Source: JBBRYW01 sp038253945
GTDB lineage: Bacteria > Actinomycetota > Thermoleophilia > Gaiellales > Gaiellaceae
DNA: 64,000 nt
Assembly (NCBI GenBank): GCA_038253945.1
Contig: JBBSGR010000001.1
Coordinates: forward strand, 186,001-250,000
Direction: 5' to 3'
Shown here: piece by piece, positions 16,197 to 24,145 of the stretch
How positions within the stretch are numbered: position 1 is the first letter of the stretch
Layout: each line of letters opens with the position of its first letter
The notes under the pieces: generated by a model
The model's input: only the letters and a program-made list of their open reading frames with translations
What the model was told of the DNA's origin: nothing
The model's database searches: none
Translations under genes and position numbers: made by a program

Positions 16197-17123
16197 CTAG
16201 CCGGCCGACAGGGTCTCTATGGCCTTCTTCAGGCTCGCCACGTTGCTGACGTTGACCGTCTTCACGTTCCGGTCGATCCGCTTGATCAGGCCGGACAGAA
16301 CGTTCCCGGGGCCGACCTCGACGAACGTGCGAACGCCCTCACGCGCGAGCTCGCGTGCCGCCTGGGTGAACCGGACCGGCGCCGTGAGCTGATCGACGAG
16401 CAGCGTGCCGAGGCGCTGCGCGGGCTCGATCTTCGCGGTCACCGTCGACATGAACGGCGCCGTCGGATCGTGAAAGCGGACGCGCTCGATCGCGGGGCGC
16501 AGCCGATCGGCGGCTCGCGCTACGAGCGGGCTGTGGAAAGCGCCCGAGACTCGAAGCTTCACGGTACGCCGCGCACCCTGCTCGGCGGCTTGCTCGCAGC
16601 ACTCCTCGACGGAGCCGTCCTCGCCGGATACCACAATCTGACCCGGGCAGTTGTAGTTCGCCGGCCACACACCGAGGATCCGCCGGCAGAGCTGCTCGAC
16701 AACCTCGTCGTCGAGCCCGAGAATCGCCGCCATCGAGCCGGGATGCTGGCGGGCGGCTTCCGCCATCGCGAGACCACGCTCACGAACGAGGGCGGCCGCG
16801 TCCTCGGTACCCATCACCGACGCCGCTGCAAGCGCTGCGAACTCGCCGACCGAGTGGCCGACGACGTAGTCCGGCTCGATCCCTCGCTGCTTGAGCGCAG
16901 CAAGCACGGCAAGGCTCGTCGCGACCAGCGCGGGCTGCTGTACCTCGGTCTCGACCAGCTCCTCGAGCGGGGAGTGGAAGCAGAGCTTCTTCAGATCGAG
17001 ACCTGACGCCTCGCTCGATCGCTCGAAAACCTCCATCGCCTCGGGGACGGCCTCGGCGATCTCGCGACCCATGCCTTCCTCGAGGGAGCCCTGGCCGGGA
17101 AAACAGAATGCCACCTTTGTCAT
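16197..17123 (-). CDS. fabD: malonyl-CoA:ACP transacylase
   Basis: 308 residues. FPGQGSLEEGMG marks the oxyanion region. GHSVGEF contains the catalytic Ser91, and GAFHSPL contains His197. It loads malonyl groups onto acyl carrier protein. The ATG at 17123 sits four bases after the stop of the second of two tandem 27-codon repeat frames. The sequence GAAGGTGA just before the start serves both as the end of that frame and as a Shine-Dalgarno-like site. Confidence 0.95.
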   Translation of the reverse strand: MTKVAFCFPGQGSLEEGMGREIAEAVPEAMEVFERSSEASGLDLKKLCFHSPLEELVETEVQQPALVATSLAVLAALKQRGIEPDYVVGHSVGEFAALAAASVMGTEDAAALVRERGLAMAEAARQHPGSMAAILGLDDEVVEQLCRRILGVWPANYNCPGQIVVSGEDGSVEECCEQAAEQGARRTVKLRVSGAFHSPLVARAADRLRPAIERVRFHDPTAPFMSTVTAKIEPAQRLGTLLVDQLTAPVRFTQAARELAREGVRTFVEVGPGNVLSGLIKRIDRNVKTVNVSNVASLKKAIETLSAG

Positions 17124-17127
17124 TCCA

Positions 17128-17211
17128 TCACCTTCGTAGCTGCTGCGGAGCCGGCGCTCGACCAGTCGAGTCGTGCTCTCCGGCGATCCCGGGCGCGGAG
17201 CGTGTCGTCAT
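17128..17211 (-). CDS. 27-residue mini-ORF, copy 2 of tandem repeat (translation uncertain)
   Basis: This second copy of the same frame starts at ATG 17211, four bases after the stop of copy 1, and stops four bases before the fabD ATG. It encodes MTTRSAPGIAGEHD... ending in PQQLRR. GAAGG just before its stop is well placed to recruit ribosomes for fabD. I do not recognise a family. Confidence 0.4.
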   Translation of the reverse strand: MTTRSAPGIAGEHDSTGRAPAPQQLRR

Positions 17212-17215
17212 ACCC

Positions 17216-17299
17216 TCACCTTCGTAGCTGCTGCGGAGCCCGTGCTTGATCCGTCGAGTCGTTTCCTCCGGCGATCCCGGACGCGGAGCGTGTCGTCAT
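17216..17299 (-). CDS. 27-residue mini-ORF, copy 1 of tandem repeat (translation uncertain)
   Basis: The ATG at 17299 overlaps the fabH TGA as ATGA. The frame encodes MTTRSASGIAGGND... ending in PQQLRR and stops with TGA at 17218-17216. It has no recognisable domain and no membrane segment, and it is basic at the end. The changes between the two copies are mostly non-synonymous, which argues against a strongly conserved peptide. A coupling or leader function for fabD is as plausible as a real protein. Confidence 0.4.
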   Translation of the reverse strand: MTTRSASGIAGGNDSTDQARAPQQLRR

Positions 17300-18324
17300 G
17301 CCGTGCTCCCTACCCGGTTCGTCCATTCCAGCAACGCTGATCCCCACGTCAGACCCGCGCCCATTCCAGTCATCAGGACGAGCGCTCCATCTTGCAGGCG
17401 CCCGTCATTCGCGGCGTCGACGAGTGCGAGCGGAATCGAGCCTGAGGACGTGTTGCCATAGCGATCAACATTAACGACGGCGCGCTCCTTCGGGATGCCG
17501 AGCAGGCGAATCGCATGATCGATGATGCGAACGTTCGCCTGGTGAGGCACGTACACGTCGACTTCGTCGATAGAGCGGCCGCACTCCGCGAGCACCTTCT
17601 GCGCCGACGAGACGAGAACCCGTGTCGCGAAGCGGTACACCTCCGGGCCGTTCATCCGCACGAAGTGCCGCTCCCCTGCGATGGTCTCTGCGCTCGCCGG
17701 CAGCCGTGACCCCCCGGCGGGCAAGGTGAGGTGCGCACCACCAGCACCGTCGGCGCCGAGCTCGAAGCCGAGGAACCCCCCTTCCCCGCCCACACGCTCC
17801 ACGACAACGGCGCCCGCACCGTCGCCGAAGAGGACGCAGGTCGAGCGGTCGCGCCAGTTGATGATTCGCGAGAGAACGTCGCCGCCCACCACGAGCGCCC
17901 GGCTCACCAGGCCAGACGCAACGACGCTGTAGGCCTGGACCAGGGCGTACATGAAGCCCGTGCAGCCGGCGAGCAGATCGTAAGCGGCAGCGTCCGGGGC
18001 GCCGAGCATGTCCGCCAGGAGCGCGCTCGTCGTCGGAAACATCGTGTCTGGCGTCACCGTTGCGACCACTATGTAGTCCAGGGAGGCCGGGTCTACGTGC
18101 GCCTGCGCCAACGCCTGCCGCGCCGCCGGCAGGGCGAGGTCTGTCATCGCCTGCTCGGGCGCCGCGATTCGCCGCTCCCGGATGCCGGTGCGCTCGCGGA
18201 TCCACTCGTCGGACGTGTCGACCATCGTGGCGAGCTCGCCGTTCGTCAGGATGCGCTCCGGCGCATAGGCGCCAATGCCGGTGATCGAGACTCGTGACCC
18301 GTTCTTCGAGACGCAGCTGATCAC
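17296..18324 (-). CDS. fabH: 3-oxoacyl-[acyl-carrier-protein] synthase III
   Basis: 342 residues from GTG 18324, which overlaps the fabZ stop (GTGA). I preferred it to a longer frame that runs into fabZ. The catalytic triad is Cys121 (AGCTGF), His261 (VPHQANVRI) and Asn291 (YGNTSSGS). It starts fatty acid synthesis by condensing acyl-CoA with malonyl-ACP. Its stop overlaps the first repeat mini-ORF. Confidence 0.95.
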   Translation of the reverse strand: MISCVSKNGSRVSITGIGAYAPERILTNGELATMVDTSDEWIRERTGIRERRIAAPEQAMTDLALPAARQALAQAHVDPASLDYIVVATVTPDTMFPTTSALLADMLGAPDAAAYDLLAGCTGFMYALVQAYSVVASGLVSRALVVGGDVLSRIINWRDRSTCVLFGDGAGAVVVERVGGEGGFLGFELGADGAGGAHLTLPAGGSRLPASAETIAGERHFVRMNGPEVYRFATRVLVSSAQKVLAECGRSIDEVDVYVPHQANVRIIDHAIRLLGIPKERAVVNVDRYGNTSSGSIPLALVDAANDGRLQDGALVLMTGMGAGLTWGSALLEWTNRVGSTA

Positions 18325-18758
18325 CGGTCGACCGCGAAGGTGAGGACGGCACGCGCGGCGAGCTTGCCGTCTACGGACGCTGTGGCGTGGCCACGCCCGA
18401 TCGGACCGCGGACGCGCTCGAGGTCGCACGTCAAGTCGAGCTCGTCACCCGGCTCCACGATTCGCTTGAATCGACAGCTGTCGATTCCGGCGAACAGGGC
18501 GAGCTTGCCTCTGTTCTCGTCGCTCGAGAGCACCAGGACGGCCCCCGTCTGCGCCATCGCCTCGACGAGCAGCACGCCGGGCATCACCGGCCGGCCCGGG
18601 AAGTGGCCGGGAAGGTACCACTCGTCCTCGCGCACCCTCTTGCGTGCGCGCACACGCGCGCCAGGCTCCAGCTCGAGCACCTCGTCGATCAAGAGGAACG
18701 GCTTCCGGTGAGGCAAGATCTGCTCGATCTGCTCGCGGCCAAAGGGTACGGTCATCAT
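18321..18758 (-). CDS. fabZ: 3-hydroxyacyl-[acyl-carrier-protein] dehydratase
   Basis: 145 residues. The hot-dog active site reads GHFPGRPVMPGVLLVEAMAQ, with His52 and Glu66, and the FabZ-type N terminus contains ILPHRKPFLLID. It dehydrates 3-hydroxyacyl-ACP. It is the first gene of the leftward fab operon, divergent from birA, so the operon promoter probably lies at 18759-18839. A start at the second Met codon is equally possible. Confidence 0.94.
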   Translation of the reverse strand: MMTVPFGREQIEQILPHRKPFLLIDEVLELEPGARVRARKRVREDEWYLPGHFPGRPVMPGVLLVEAMAQTGAVLVLSSDENRGKLALFAGIDSCRFKRIVEPGDELDLTCDLERVRGPIGRGHATASVDGKLAARAVLTFAVDR

Positions 18759-18839
18759 TCGGAGATCTAGTCTAAGGGCCGTCCGGACAGTCGCCGCGGT
18801 GGACGTCGCGATCCGTGGTGCTAGGCAAGGACGCAGGGA
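18759..18839. promoter_or_regulatory. divergent fabZ/birA control region
   Basis: These 81 bases separate the start of the leftward fab operon from the rightward birA. On the minus strand, TAGACT (about 18770-18775) is a possible -10 for fabZ with a short leader. This is weak evidence from spacing and AT-richness only. No operator is recognised. Confidence 0.3.
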
Positions 18840-19451
18840 GTGGCAAGCGTGGACGCGACAGATTTGCAGGAGGACCGGCTGTCGCCGGAGGCCGTGCTGC
18901 CGCGGCTACGCGGCCGCTTCGGAAGACCGTACACCTACGTGGAGAGGTGCCACTCGACGCAGCGGCTCCTTCCCCTGGACGCGCTCGAGGGGGCAGTCGC
19001 GGTCGCCGAGGAGCAGACCGAGGGCCGCGGCCGGCTCGGGCGGCGCTGGATCGCGCCACCCCGCTCCGGTGTCCTGTGCTCGCTCGTCCTGCGTCCGCCG
19101 CTTCCGCCTGCCGTCTGGGCGGAGCTCTCACTCGTCGCAGGAAGAGCGTGCGCTGAGGCGATCGCGTCCGTCACGGGGCTCGAGCCGCGGGTCAAGGAGC
19201 CGAACGACGTGCTGCTCGGCGGACGCAAGGTCGCGGGCATTCTCGCCGAGGCGAGCGACGGCAGGATCGTCCTCGGCGTCGGCATGAACGTCAACGTTAC
19301 GGTCGGGCAACTGCCGGAGGAGCTCTACGGGCGAGCGACCTCCCTCCTGCTCGAGCTCGATCACGCGGTCGACCGGGTCGAGCTGCTGGTGACCTTGCTC
19401 GACTGCTTCGAGCGCCGCTACCTCACGTGGCTGCGGGTTCAGGCGATCTGA
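18840..19451 (+). CDS. birA: biotin-[acetyl-CoA-carboxylase] ligase, short form
   Basis: 203 residues from GTG 18840 (a GTG three codons later is possible). The catalytic domain has GRGRLGRRW (62-70), the lysine of GGRKVAGILAE (Lys130), and the biotin pocket motif normally KWPND, here KEPND (119-123). There is no N-terminal DNA-binding domain, and the C-terminal SH3-like domain is reduced to a stub, so it is a minimal ligase without repressor function. It would biotinylate AccB, which is not in the window. Its 3' end overlaps the convergent amidase gene by 13 bases. Confidence 0.85.
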   Translation: MASVDATDLQEDRLSPEAVLPRLRGRFGRPYTYVERCHSTQRLLPLDALEGAVAVAEEQTEGRGRLGRRWIAPPRSGVLCSLVLRPPLPPAVWAELSLVAGRACAEAIASVTGLEPRVKEPNDVLLGGRKVAGILAEASDGRIVLGVGMNVNVTVGQLPEELYGRATSLLLELDHAVDRVELLVTLLDCFERRYLTWLRVQAI

Positions 19452-21046
19452 AGCGTCGCGCTCGCGGCTGCCTGACGGCCGTCGTCTCCCGAGGCGCTCA
19501 CCACCAGCGTGTAGACACCGGGGAGAACTCCTTCCGGCACGAGCGTGAAGGACTGCTTGCCGCCCGTCTGGTAGGCGGCGAAGAGCGTTGCGACCGTCGC
19601 GCCGAAGGAGTCGGTCAGCGTCGCCGTCACCGCGGCCGCGCTCCCTAGCGTGTAAGCCACCGTGGCGACGTCGTCCACCCCGTCTCCGTTCGGCGTCAGC
19701 AGGGTCGGCGTCACGCCGAGCGTGCCGATGAGCGGCAGCCTGGGAGCCGGCGGTGGTGTGGGGGGAGGCGACGTCGTTGCCTTGACTCCGACGATGCCCC
19801 GCACGCCCCTCAACACCGGGCCCGCGGTGATGGTGTATCCGTACCTCTGACGAGGGACCTTTCGCGCATCCCAGGTCCAGTCGACCGCCGCCGAGGTGCC
19901 CGCGCCCGAGGCCACCTTCCCACCTGGGCTCCCGATCGTCACGATCCACGGGAGAGCGGACGAGAGGCGCGCCCTGAAGCGCATCCGGCCGCCGATCGAG
20001 CCGGTCACGCTCGGCGAGTAGAGCTTGGGCAGACCCGTCTTCGCGACTCCCTGGGCGAGGGAGCTGATCCTCCGGTAGAGCGCATTCCCGGGACACGTGG
20101 TGAAGCCGGTGTCACGGTGGCCGGAGACCGCGCGGAGAAAGACCGGGGCGCCGGTGGGGAAGCGCGGGTTCCCGTTCGAGAGGTAGGTCAGCGTCGAGAT
20201 CGGATCGACATGCCCGAGATCCAGCCGCCAGGCCAGCAGGCGGACGAGGGCGGCCGTCGCGGCGGCGGAGGGCGACGTCGAGTCGTAGCTTCCGAGCAGC
20301 GAGACTCCGACCGACCCCGTATTGAACCCCTGCGCGTGTGCTCCTACGACGTTTCGGGCTATACCGCCGTACCGGCCTTCGAAGACCTGCCCGTACTTGT
20401 CGACGAGGAAGTTGTAGCCGATGTCGTTCCAGCCGTTTCCCTTGACGTGGTAAACCTCGATCGCCCGTACGATCGCGGGCGACTCGGCACGGCTGTAGTT
20501 GGTCGAGCCCGCCGTGTGGTGGACAACTGCCAGACGGAGAGCAGCCGCGTATTCGGGGTGGCTGCGCCGAATCGACTCGGCCGCGCCCCAGGTGGAGCGC
20601 GTCATGATCGCCGGCGAGGCGGCTACCGAGGTCGCCCGCAGCGGGACGTCGAGCATGGGGCTGCGAACGTAGTTGGCACGGAGGCGGCGAATCCCGGCTG
20701 AGACGCGGTACTCGATTCGGTCCGACGGGCCTGCCCAGAAAGGATTGCCGAGCCGCCAGCCCCGGCGGCGGCGAGCCTCGGGACTGCTCCGGTCGGGCTG
20801 ATCCTCAGCCTCGGGGGCGCCGCGTTGCCAGGCACTCCAGTGCCCGCCGAGCGAGCGCGTGCGGAAGCGGACCGTCCCGCGGCCCTGCCAGTGCAGGCCG
20901 ACGAGGTCGAAGCGAAGCGGTGCCTCGACGCCGGCGAGCGTGCGGCCGTGGAGCGGCAGATCGCGGGCGACGAAGGTCGGCGCAGTCGCCCAGGCGAGAC
21001 CCGGGAGCGCGAGAGCGGCTAGGAATGCGGTGAAGAGAAGGCGCAC
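19439..21046 (-). CDS. secreted N-acetylmuramoyl-L-alanine amidase (PGRP/Amidase_2) with C-terminal Ig-like domain
   Basis: About 535 residues. I chose GTG 21046 because it starts a clean signal peptide (RLLFTAFLAALALPGLAWA, cleavage after AWA); the ATG at 21106 would add a long arginine-rich stretch. A lead domain of about 100 residues is followed by the amidase fold. VVHHTAG carries a zinc His, GYNFLVDKYGQVFEGR follows, and SGHRDTGFTTCPG carries the second His and the Cys. The C terminus has a proline-rich linker and a FlgD/Ig-like module (TPNGDGVDDVATVAYTL). It probably remodels cell wall outside the membrane. Confidence 0.86.
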   Translation of the reverse strand: MRLLFTAFLAALALPGLAWATAPTFVARDLPLHGRTLAGVEAPLRFDLVGLHWQGRGTVRFRTRSLGGHWSAWQRGAPEAEDQPDRSSPEARRRRGWRLGNPFWAGPSDRIEYRVSAGIRRLRANYVRSPMLDVPLRATSVAASPAIMTRSTWGAAESIRRSHPEYAAALRLAVVHHTAGSTNYSRAESPAIVRAIEVYHVKGNGWNDIGYNFLVDKYGQVFEGRYGGIARNVVGAHAQGFNTGSVGVSLLGSYDSTSPSAAATAALVRLLAWRLDLGHVDPISTLTYLSNGNPRFPTGAPVFLRAVSGHRDTGFTTCPGNALYRRISSLAQGVAKTGLPKLYSPSVTGSIGGRMRFRARLSSALPWIVTIGSPGGKVASGAGTSAAVDWTWDARKVPRQRYGYTITAGPVLRGVRGIVGVKATTSPPPTPPPAPRLPLIGTLGVTPTLLTPNGDGVDDVATVAYTLGSAAAVTATLTDSFGATVATLFAAYQTGGKQSFTLVPEGVLPGVYTLVVSASGDDGRQAAASATLQIA

Positions 21047-21125
21047 GAGCTCGACGCAACTACGGTCGCAAAGCCGCTCGGGCGGCGCAAGTCTCTGCGC
21101 TCGCATTGATAGAATTCTTACAGCC
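21047..21125. promoter_or_regulatory. divergent amidase/NfeD intergenic region with -10-like element
   Basis: The region contains TAGAAT at 21110-21115, which on the plus strand would place a start site a few bases before GTG 21126, giving a very short leader. No good -35 hexamer lies 17 bases upstream. The minus-strand gene would also be controlled from here. Confidence 0.3.
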
Positions 21126-22439
21126 GTGAAACGCCCTCTCTTGCGGGGATTTTGGGCCTCGCTCCTCGTGGCGGCTTTCTTCGTTCTCCCTACTCCGGCC
21201 CTGGGCCAGGACCGTCCTCGAGTTCTGGCCGTCCACTTCGGGCTCGAGATCAACCCTGCAACGCAGGATTACGTCAACCACCAGCTCGACCGCGCGCAGA
21301 AGGGTCGCTACGACGCCGTCGTGATCCTGCTCGATACGCCGGGCGGGCTCTCCAGCTCGATGGAGAGGATCTACGAGAAGGAGCTCTCCCTGAAGGTGCC
21401 GGTGATCGCGTACGTCTCGCCGGCGGGCGCCGGTGCGGCCTCTGCCGGCGTCTTCGTGGCGGAGGCTGCCGACGTGCTGGCGATGGCCCCCACGACGAAC
21501 ATCGGCTCCTCGACGCCGATCGACGGGAGCGGCGGAAACCTCGGCAGCGACCTTCGGCGCAAGGTGATCAACCACTTCGCCGCCAAGCTCCGCGCGCTGG
21601 CGCGCGAGCACGGTCGCAACGCGAAGTGGGCGGACGCCGCGGTGCGGAAGGCCTCGAACCTGACCGCGGACGAGGCGCTGCGCATGAACGTGATCGACCT
21701 CGTCGCGCCCGACTTGCCGACGCTGCTCGACAGAATCGACGGCCGCGTCACCAAGCCGAACCACTACGTGCTGCACACGCGTGGAGCGGAGATCGTCGAA
21801 GTGCGGCCGGGCTTCTTCACGCGGCTCCTCAACACCCTGATCGACCCGAACATCATCACGCTGCTCTTCCTCGCAGGACTCGCAGGACTCGGGTACGAGG
21901 TCTTCCATCCCGGAGTCGTCCTGCCCGGCGCGCTCGGAGCCGTGTCGCTACTCACCGCCCTCTTCGGCTTCTCGGTGCTGCCAATCAGCTGGGCCGGGCT
22001 GCTCCTGCTCCTGCTCGGCGTCGGCCTGCTCGTGGCCGACGCGCACGTGACGAGCCACGGCGCCCTGACGGTGGCCGGCCTGACGAGCCTGGCGGTCGGA
22101 GGGGTGATGCTGTTCAGGAACGCGCCGTCCCCGTACCACACGAATACGCCGCTCGTCGTGCTGACCGCGGTCGGCCTCGGAGGGCTGTGGGCCATTGCCG
22201 TCTCAAAGGCCGTCGCCGTCAGGCGTCGCCCGGTGACCGTGGGAGTGCAGACGATGGTCGGAGAGCTGGGTGAGGTGCGCGGCGGAAGCCAGGTCTTCGT
22301 GCGCGGGGAGCTATGGCGGGCGCGCCCCGTGGCGGGGGAGCAGCTCTCACCGGGCGAGCGCGTCCGGGTGGAGCATGTCGGCGACGGGCTCGTGCTCGAC
22401 GTGCGGCCGGTCGGGCGCCGCGAGCAAGTGCAGGTGTAA
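21126..22439 (+). CDS. NfeD-family membrane-bound serine protease
   Basis: 437 residues from GTG 21126. The signal sequence ends at PTPALGQ. The ClpP-like protease domain shows LLDTPGG, and the nucleophile Ser106 lies in AGAGAASAG, as in the archaeal PH1510 stomatin protease. From about residue 225 there are four or five membrane spans, then a C-terminal OB-like NfeD domain beginning near VGVQTMVGELGEV. The stomatin-like gene follows 45 bases downstream, the classical NfeD-slipin pairing; the protease is thought to act on or with the SPFH partner at the membrane. Confidence 0.9.
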   Translation: MKRPLLRGFWASLLVAAFFVLPTPALGQDRPRVLAVHFGLEINPATQDYVNHQLDRAQKGRYDAVVILLDTPGGLSSSMERIYEKELSLKVPVIAYVSPAGAGAASAGVFVAEAADVLAMAPTTNIGSSTPIDGSGGNLGSDLRRKVINHFAAKLRALAREHGRNAKWADAAVRKASNLTADEALRMNVIDLVAPDLPTLLDRIDGRVTKPNHYVLHTRGAEIVEVRPGFFTRLLNTLIDPNIITLLFLAGLAGLGYEVFHPGVVLPGALGAVSLLTALFGFSVLPISWAGLLLLLLGVGLLVADAHVTSHGALTVAGLTSLAVGGVMLFRNAPSPYHTNTPLVVLTAVGLGGLWAIAVSKAVAVRRRPVTVGVQTMVGELGEVRGGSQVFVRGELWRARPVAGEQLSPGERVRVEHVGDGLVLDVRPVGRREQVQV

Positions 22440-22484
22440 CGGCGTAGGATCCCGGCACTTCTCCCCGCTCGGAAAGGACTCTCC

Positions 22485-23255
22485 GTGGCCGCCCTGATCG
22501 TCCTCGCCGCAATCGCCTTTCTCGTCCTGCTCTTCCTCTTCTCGGCACTCAAGGTCGCCCGGGAATACGAGCGCGGCGTCGTCTTCCGGCTCGGCCGCCT
22601 GCTCGATCCGCCGAAGGGGCCAGGCCTGTTCCTGCTCATCCCGATCGTCGACCGGATGGTCAAGGTCGACCTCCGGACGATCACGCTGAACATTCCGCCG
22701 CAGGAGGTGATCACGAAGGACAACGTGCCCGCGCGGGTCAACGCGGTGGCCTACTTCCGGATCGTCGAGCCGAAGGCCGCGATCGTGCAGATCGAGAACT
22801 TCATGAACGCCACCTCCCAGATCGCGCAGACGACGCTACGGTCGGTGCTCGGCCAGCATCTATTGGACGAGCTGCTCTCCGAGCGGGACAAGATCAACGC
22901 GATCCTGCAGGAGATCATCGACGAGGCCACCTCACCGTGGGGAATCAAGGTCTCGATCGTCGAGGTGAAGGACGTCGAGATTCCGTCGGGCATGCAGCGA
23001 GCGATGGCGCGTCAGGCGGAGGCAGAGCGCGAGCGGCGGGCGAAGGTAATCAATGCAGAGGGCGAGTTCCAGGCCTCTGAGCGCCTGAAGGACGCGGCGC
23101 TCGTGATCGAGGATCATCCGATCGCGCTCCAGCTGCGCTACCTGCAGACGCTGCTCGAGCTCGGATCGTCGCAGTCGACGACAATCGTCTTCCCGGCTCC
23201 GATTGACCTGATCAAGCCGTTCATGGAGCGCCGGCGGGACGCTTCGGGCACCTGA
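22485..23255 (+). CDS. slipin (stomatin/SPFH-domain protein)
   Basis: 256 residues from GTG 22485, preceded by AAAGGA. One N-terminal membrane segment (residues about 2-20) is followed by the SPFH domain: YERGVVFRLGRL, PGLFLLIPIVD, VDLRTITLNIPPQEVITKD, then a coiled-coil region rich in RAMARQAEAERERRAK. It probably forms oligomers on the inner face of the membrane and partners the NfeD protease. Its TGA overlaps the CTG where the GalT-like gene begins. Confidence 0.93.
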   Translation: MAALIVLAAIAFLVLLFLFSALKVAREYERGVVFRLGRLLDPPKGPGLFLLIPIVDRMVKVDLRTITLNIPPQEVITKDNVPARVNAVAYFRIVEPKAAIVQIENFMNATSQIAQTTLRSVLGQHLLDELLSERDKINAILQEIIDEATSPWGIKVSIVEVKDVEIPSGMQRAMARQAEAERERRAKVINAEGEFQASERLKDAALVIEDHPIALQLRYLQTLLELGSSQSTTIVFPAPIDLIKPFMERRRDASGT

Positions 23256-24145
23256 CGGAGAGCCTCCGCCGGGATCCGCTCTCGGGCCGCCTCGTCGCGA
23301 TTGCCCCGCAGCGGGAGCTGCGCCCCGGCGCCGCACGCGGGCGAATCGAGATCGAGTCACGGGAGCAGCTCGACGCCTGCCCCTTCTGTGAGGGGCGCGA
23401 GGAGCGCACGCCGCCCGAGACATATGCGATCGCCGGCGCGGGCCGCGCCCCGAACACGCCCGGCTGGCAGGTTCGGGTCGTGCCCAACAAGTACCCGGCG
23501 TTCGACCGGCACGAGGTCGTGATCCATTCGGCACGACACACTCGCTCGCTCGCCGAATTGAGCGGCGGCGAGCTCGAGCTCGTCGCACGCGCCTGGAGCG
23601 AGCGGGCCCAGGCGGCCGCCGCGGCGGGCTTCAACTACGTCCAGGCGGTCGTGAACGAGGGGCGAGACGCCGGCGCCAGCCTGCCGCATTCTCATTCGCA
23701 ACTCGTTCCCTTGCCTTGCGAGCCGCCGCTCGTAGCGGCCGAGCGAGGCGCACGCGGGTGTGCTGTCTGCTCACTGCTGCGGCTCGACACGCCCGAGCGC
23801 GTTGTGATCGAGGAGGGCGGCCTGGCCGTCACTTGCCCGTATGCGAGCCGAACCGCATTCGAGCTCCTGATCGCCCCGCGAGCTCACGAGAGCGCCGGCT
23901 TTGGGGGCGACCTGCCCGCGGCCTTGCGCCTGCTCGGTGAGGCGGTGCGACGCCTCCACGCGGTCAACGGTCCGATTCCCCTGAACGCGTGGCTGCACGC
24001 CGAGCCGTTCGGGGCGGAGGGGCACTGGCACATCGAGGTCGTGCCGCGCCTGACCATTCCCGCGAGCCTCGAGCTCGGCGCGGGTGTCTACATCAACACA
24101 CTCGACCCCGAGGAGGCGGCGGGAATCTTGAGGACCGCGGCCTAG
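23252..24145 (+). CDS. galactose-1-phosphate uridylyltransferase-like HIT enzyme, CTG start
   Basis: About 297 residues. The family N terminus LRRDPLSGRLVAIAP, the zinc pair Cys43/Cys46 in CPFCEG and the active site GASLPHSHSQ (His146, His148) are all present. The frame from the preceding stop at 23204 has no ATG, GTG or TTG before this homology, and the first standard codon (GTG 23480) would remove the zinc pair. The CTG at 23252 overlaps the slipin stop as CTGA and gives a natural length, so I take it as the start. The natural substrate may be another nucleotide-sugar phosphate; no galK or galE is nearby. It ends convergently, overlapping gyrA by 4 bases. Confidence 0.82.
   Translation: MTESLRRDPLSGRLVAIAPQRELRPGAARGRIEIESREQLDACPFCEGREERTPPETYAIAGAGRAPNTPGWQVRVVPNKYPAFDRHEVVIHSARHTRSLAELSGGELELVARAWSERAQAAAAAGFNYVQAVVNEGRDAGASLPHSHSQLVPLPCEPPLVAAERGARGCAVCSLLRLDTPERVVIEEGGLAVTCPYASRTAFELLIAPRAHESAGFGGDLPAALRLLGEAVRRLHAVNGPIPLNAWLHAEPFGAEGHWHIEVVPRLTIPASLELGAGVYINTLDPEEAAGILRTAA

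Larger units (their letters stand above)
17124..17299 (-). repeat. 88-bp tandem direct duplication between fabH and fabD
   Basis: Two head-to-tail units of exactly 88 bases (17212-17299 and 17124-17211) differ at about 11 positions by hand alignment. Each unit runs on the minus strand from an ATG, through a 27-codon frame, to TGA and a four-base spacer leading to the next ATG. Since the copies have diverged, an assembly artefact is unlikely. The ends (ATGACGACACGCTCCGCG and GCAGCAGCTACGAAGGTGA) are identical in the two copies, and most changes are in the middle. Confidence 0.9.
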
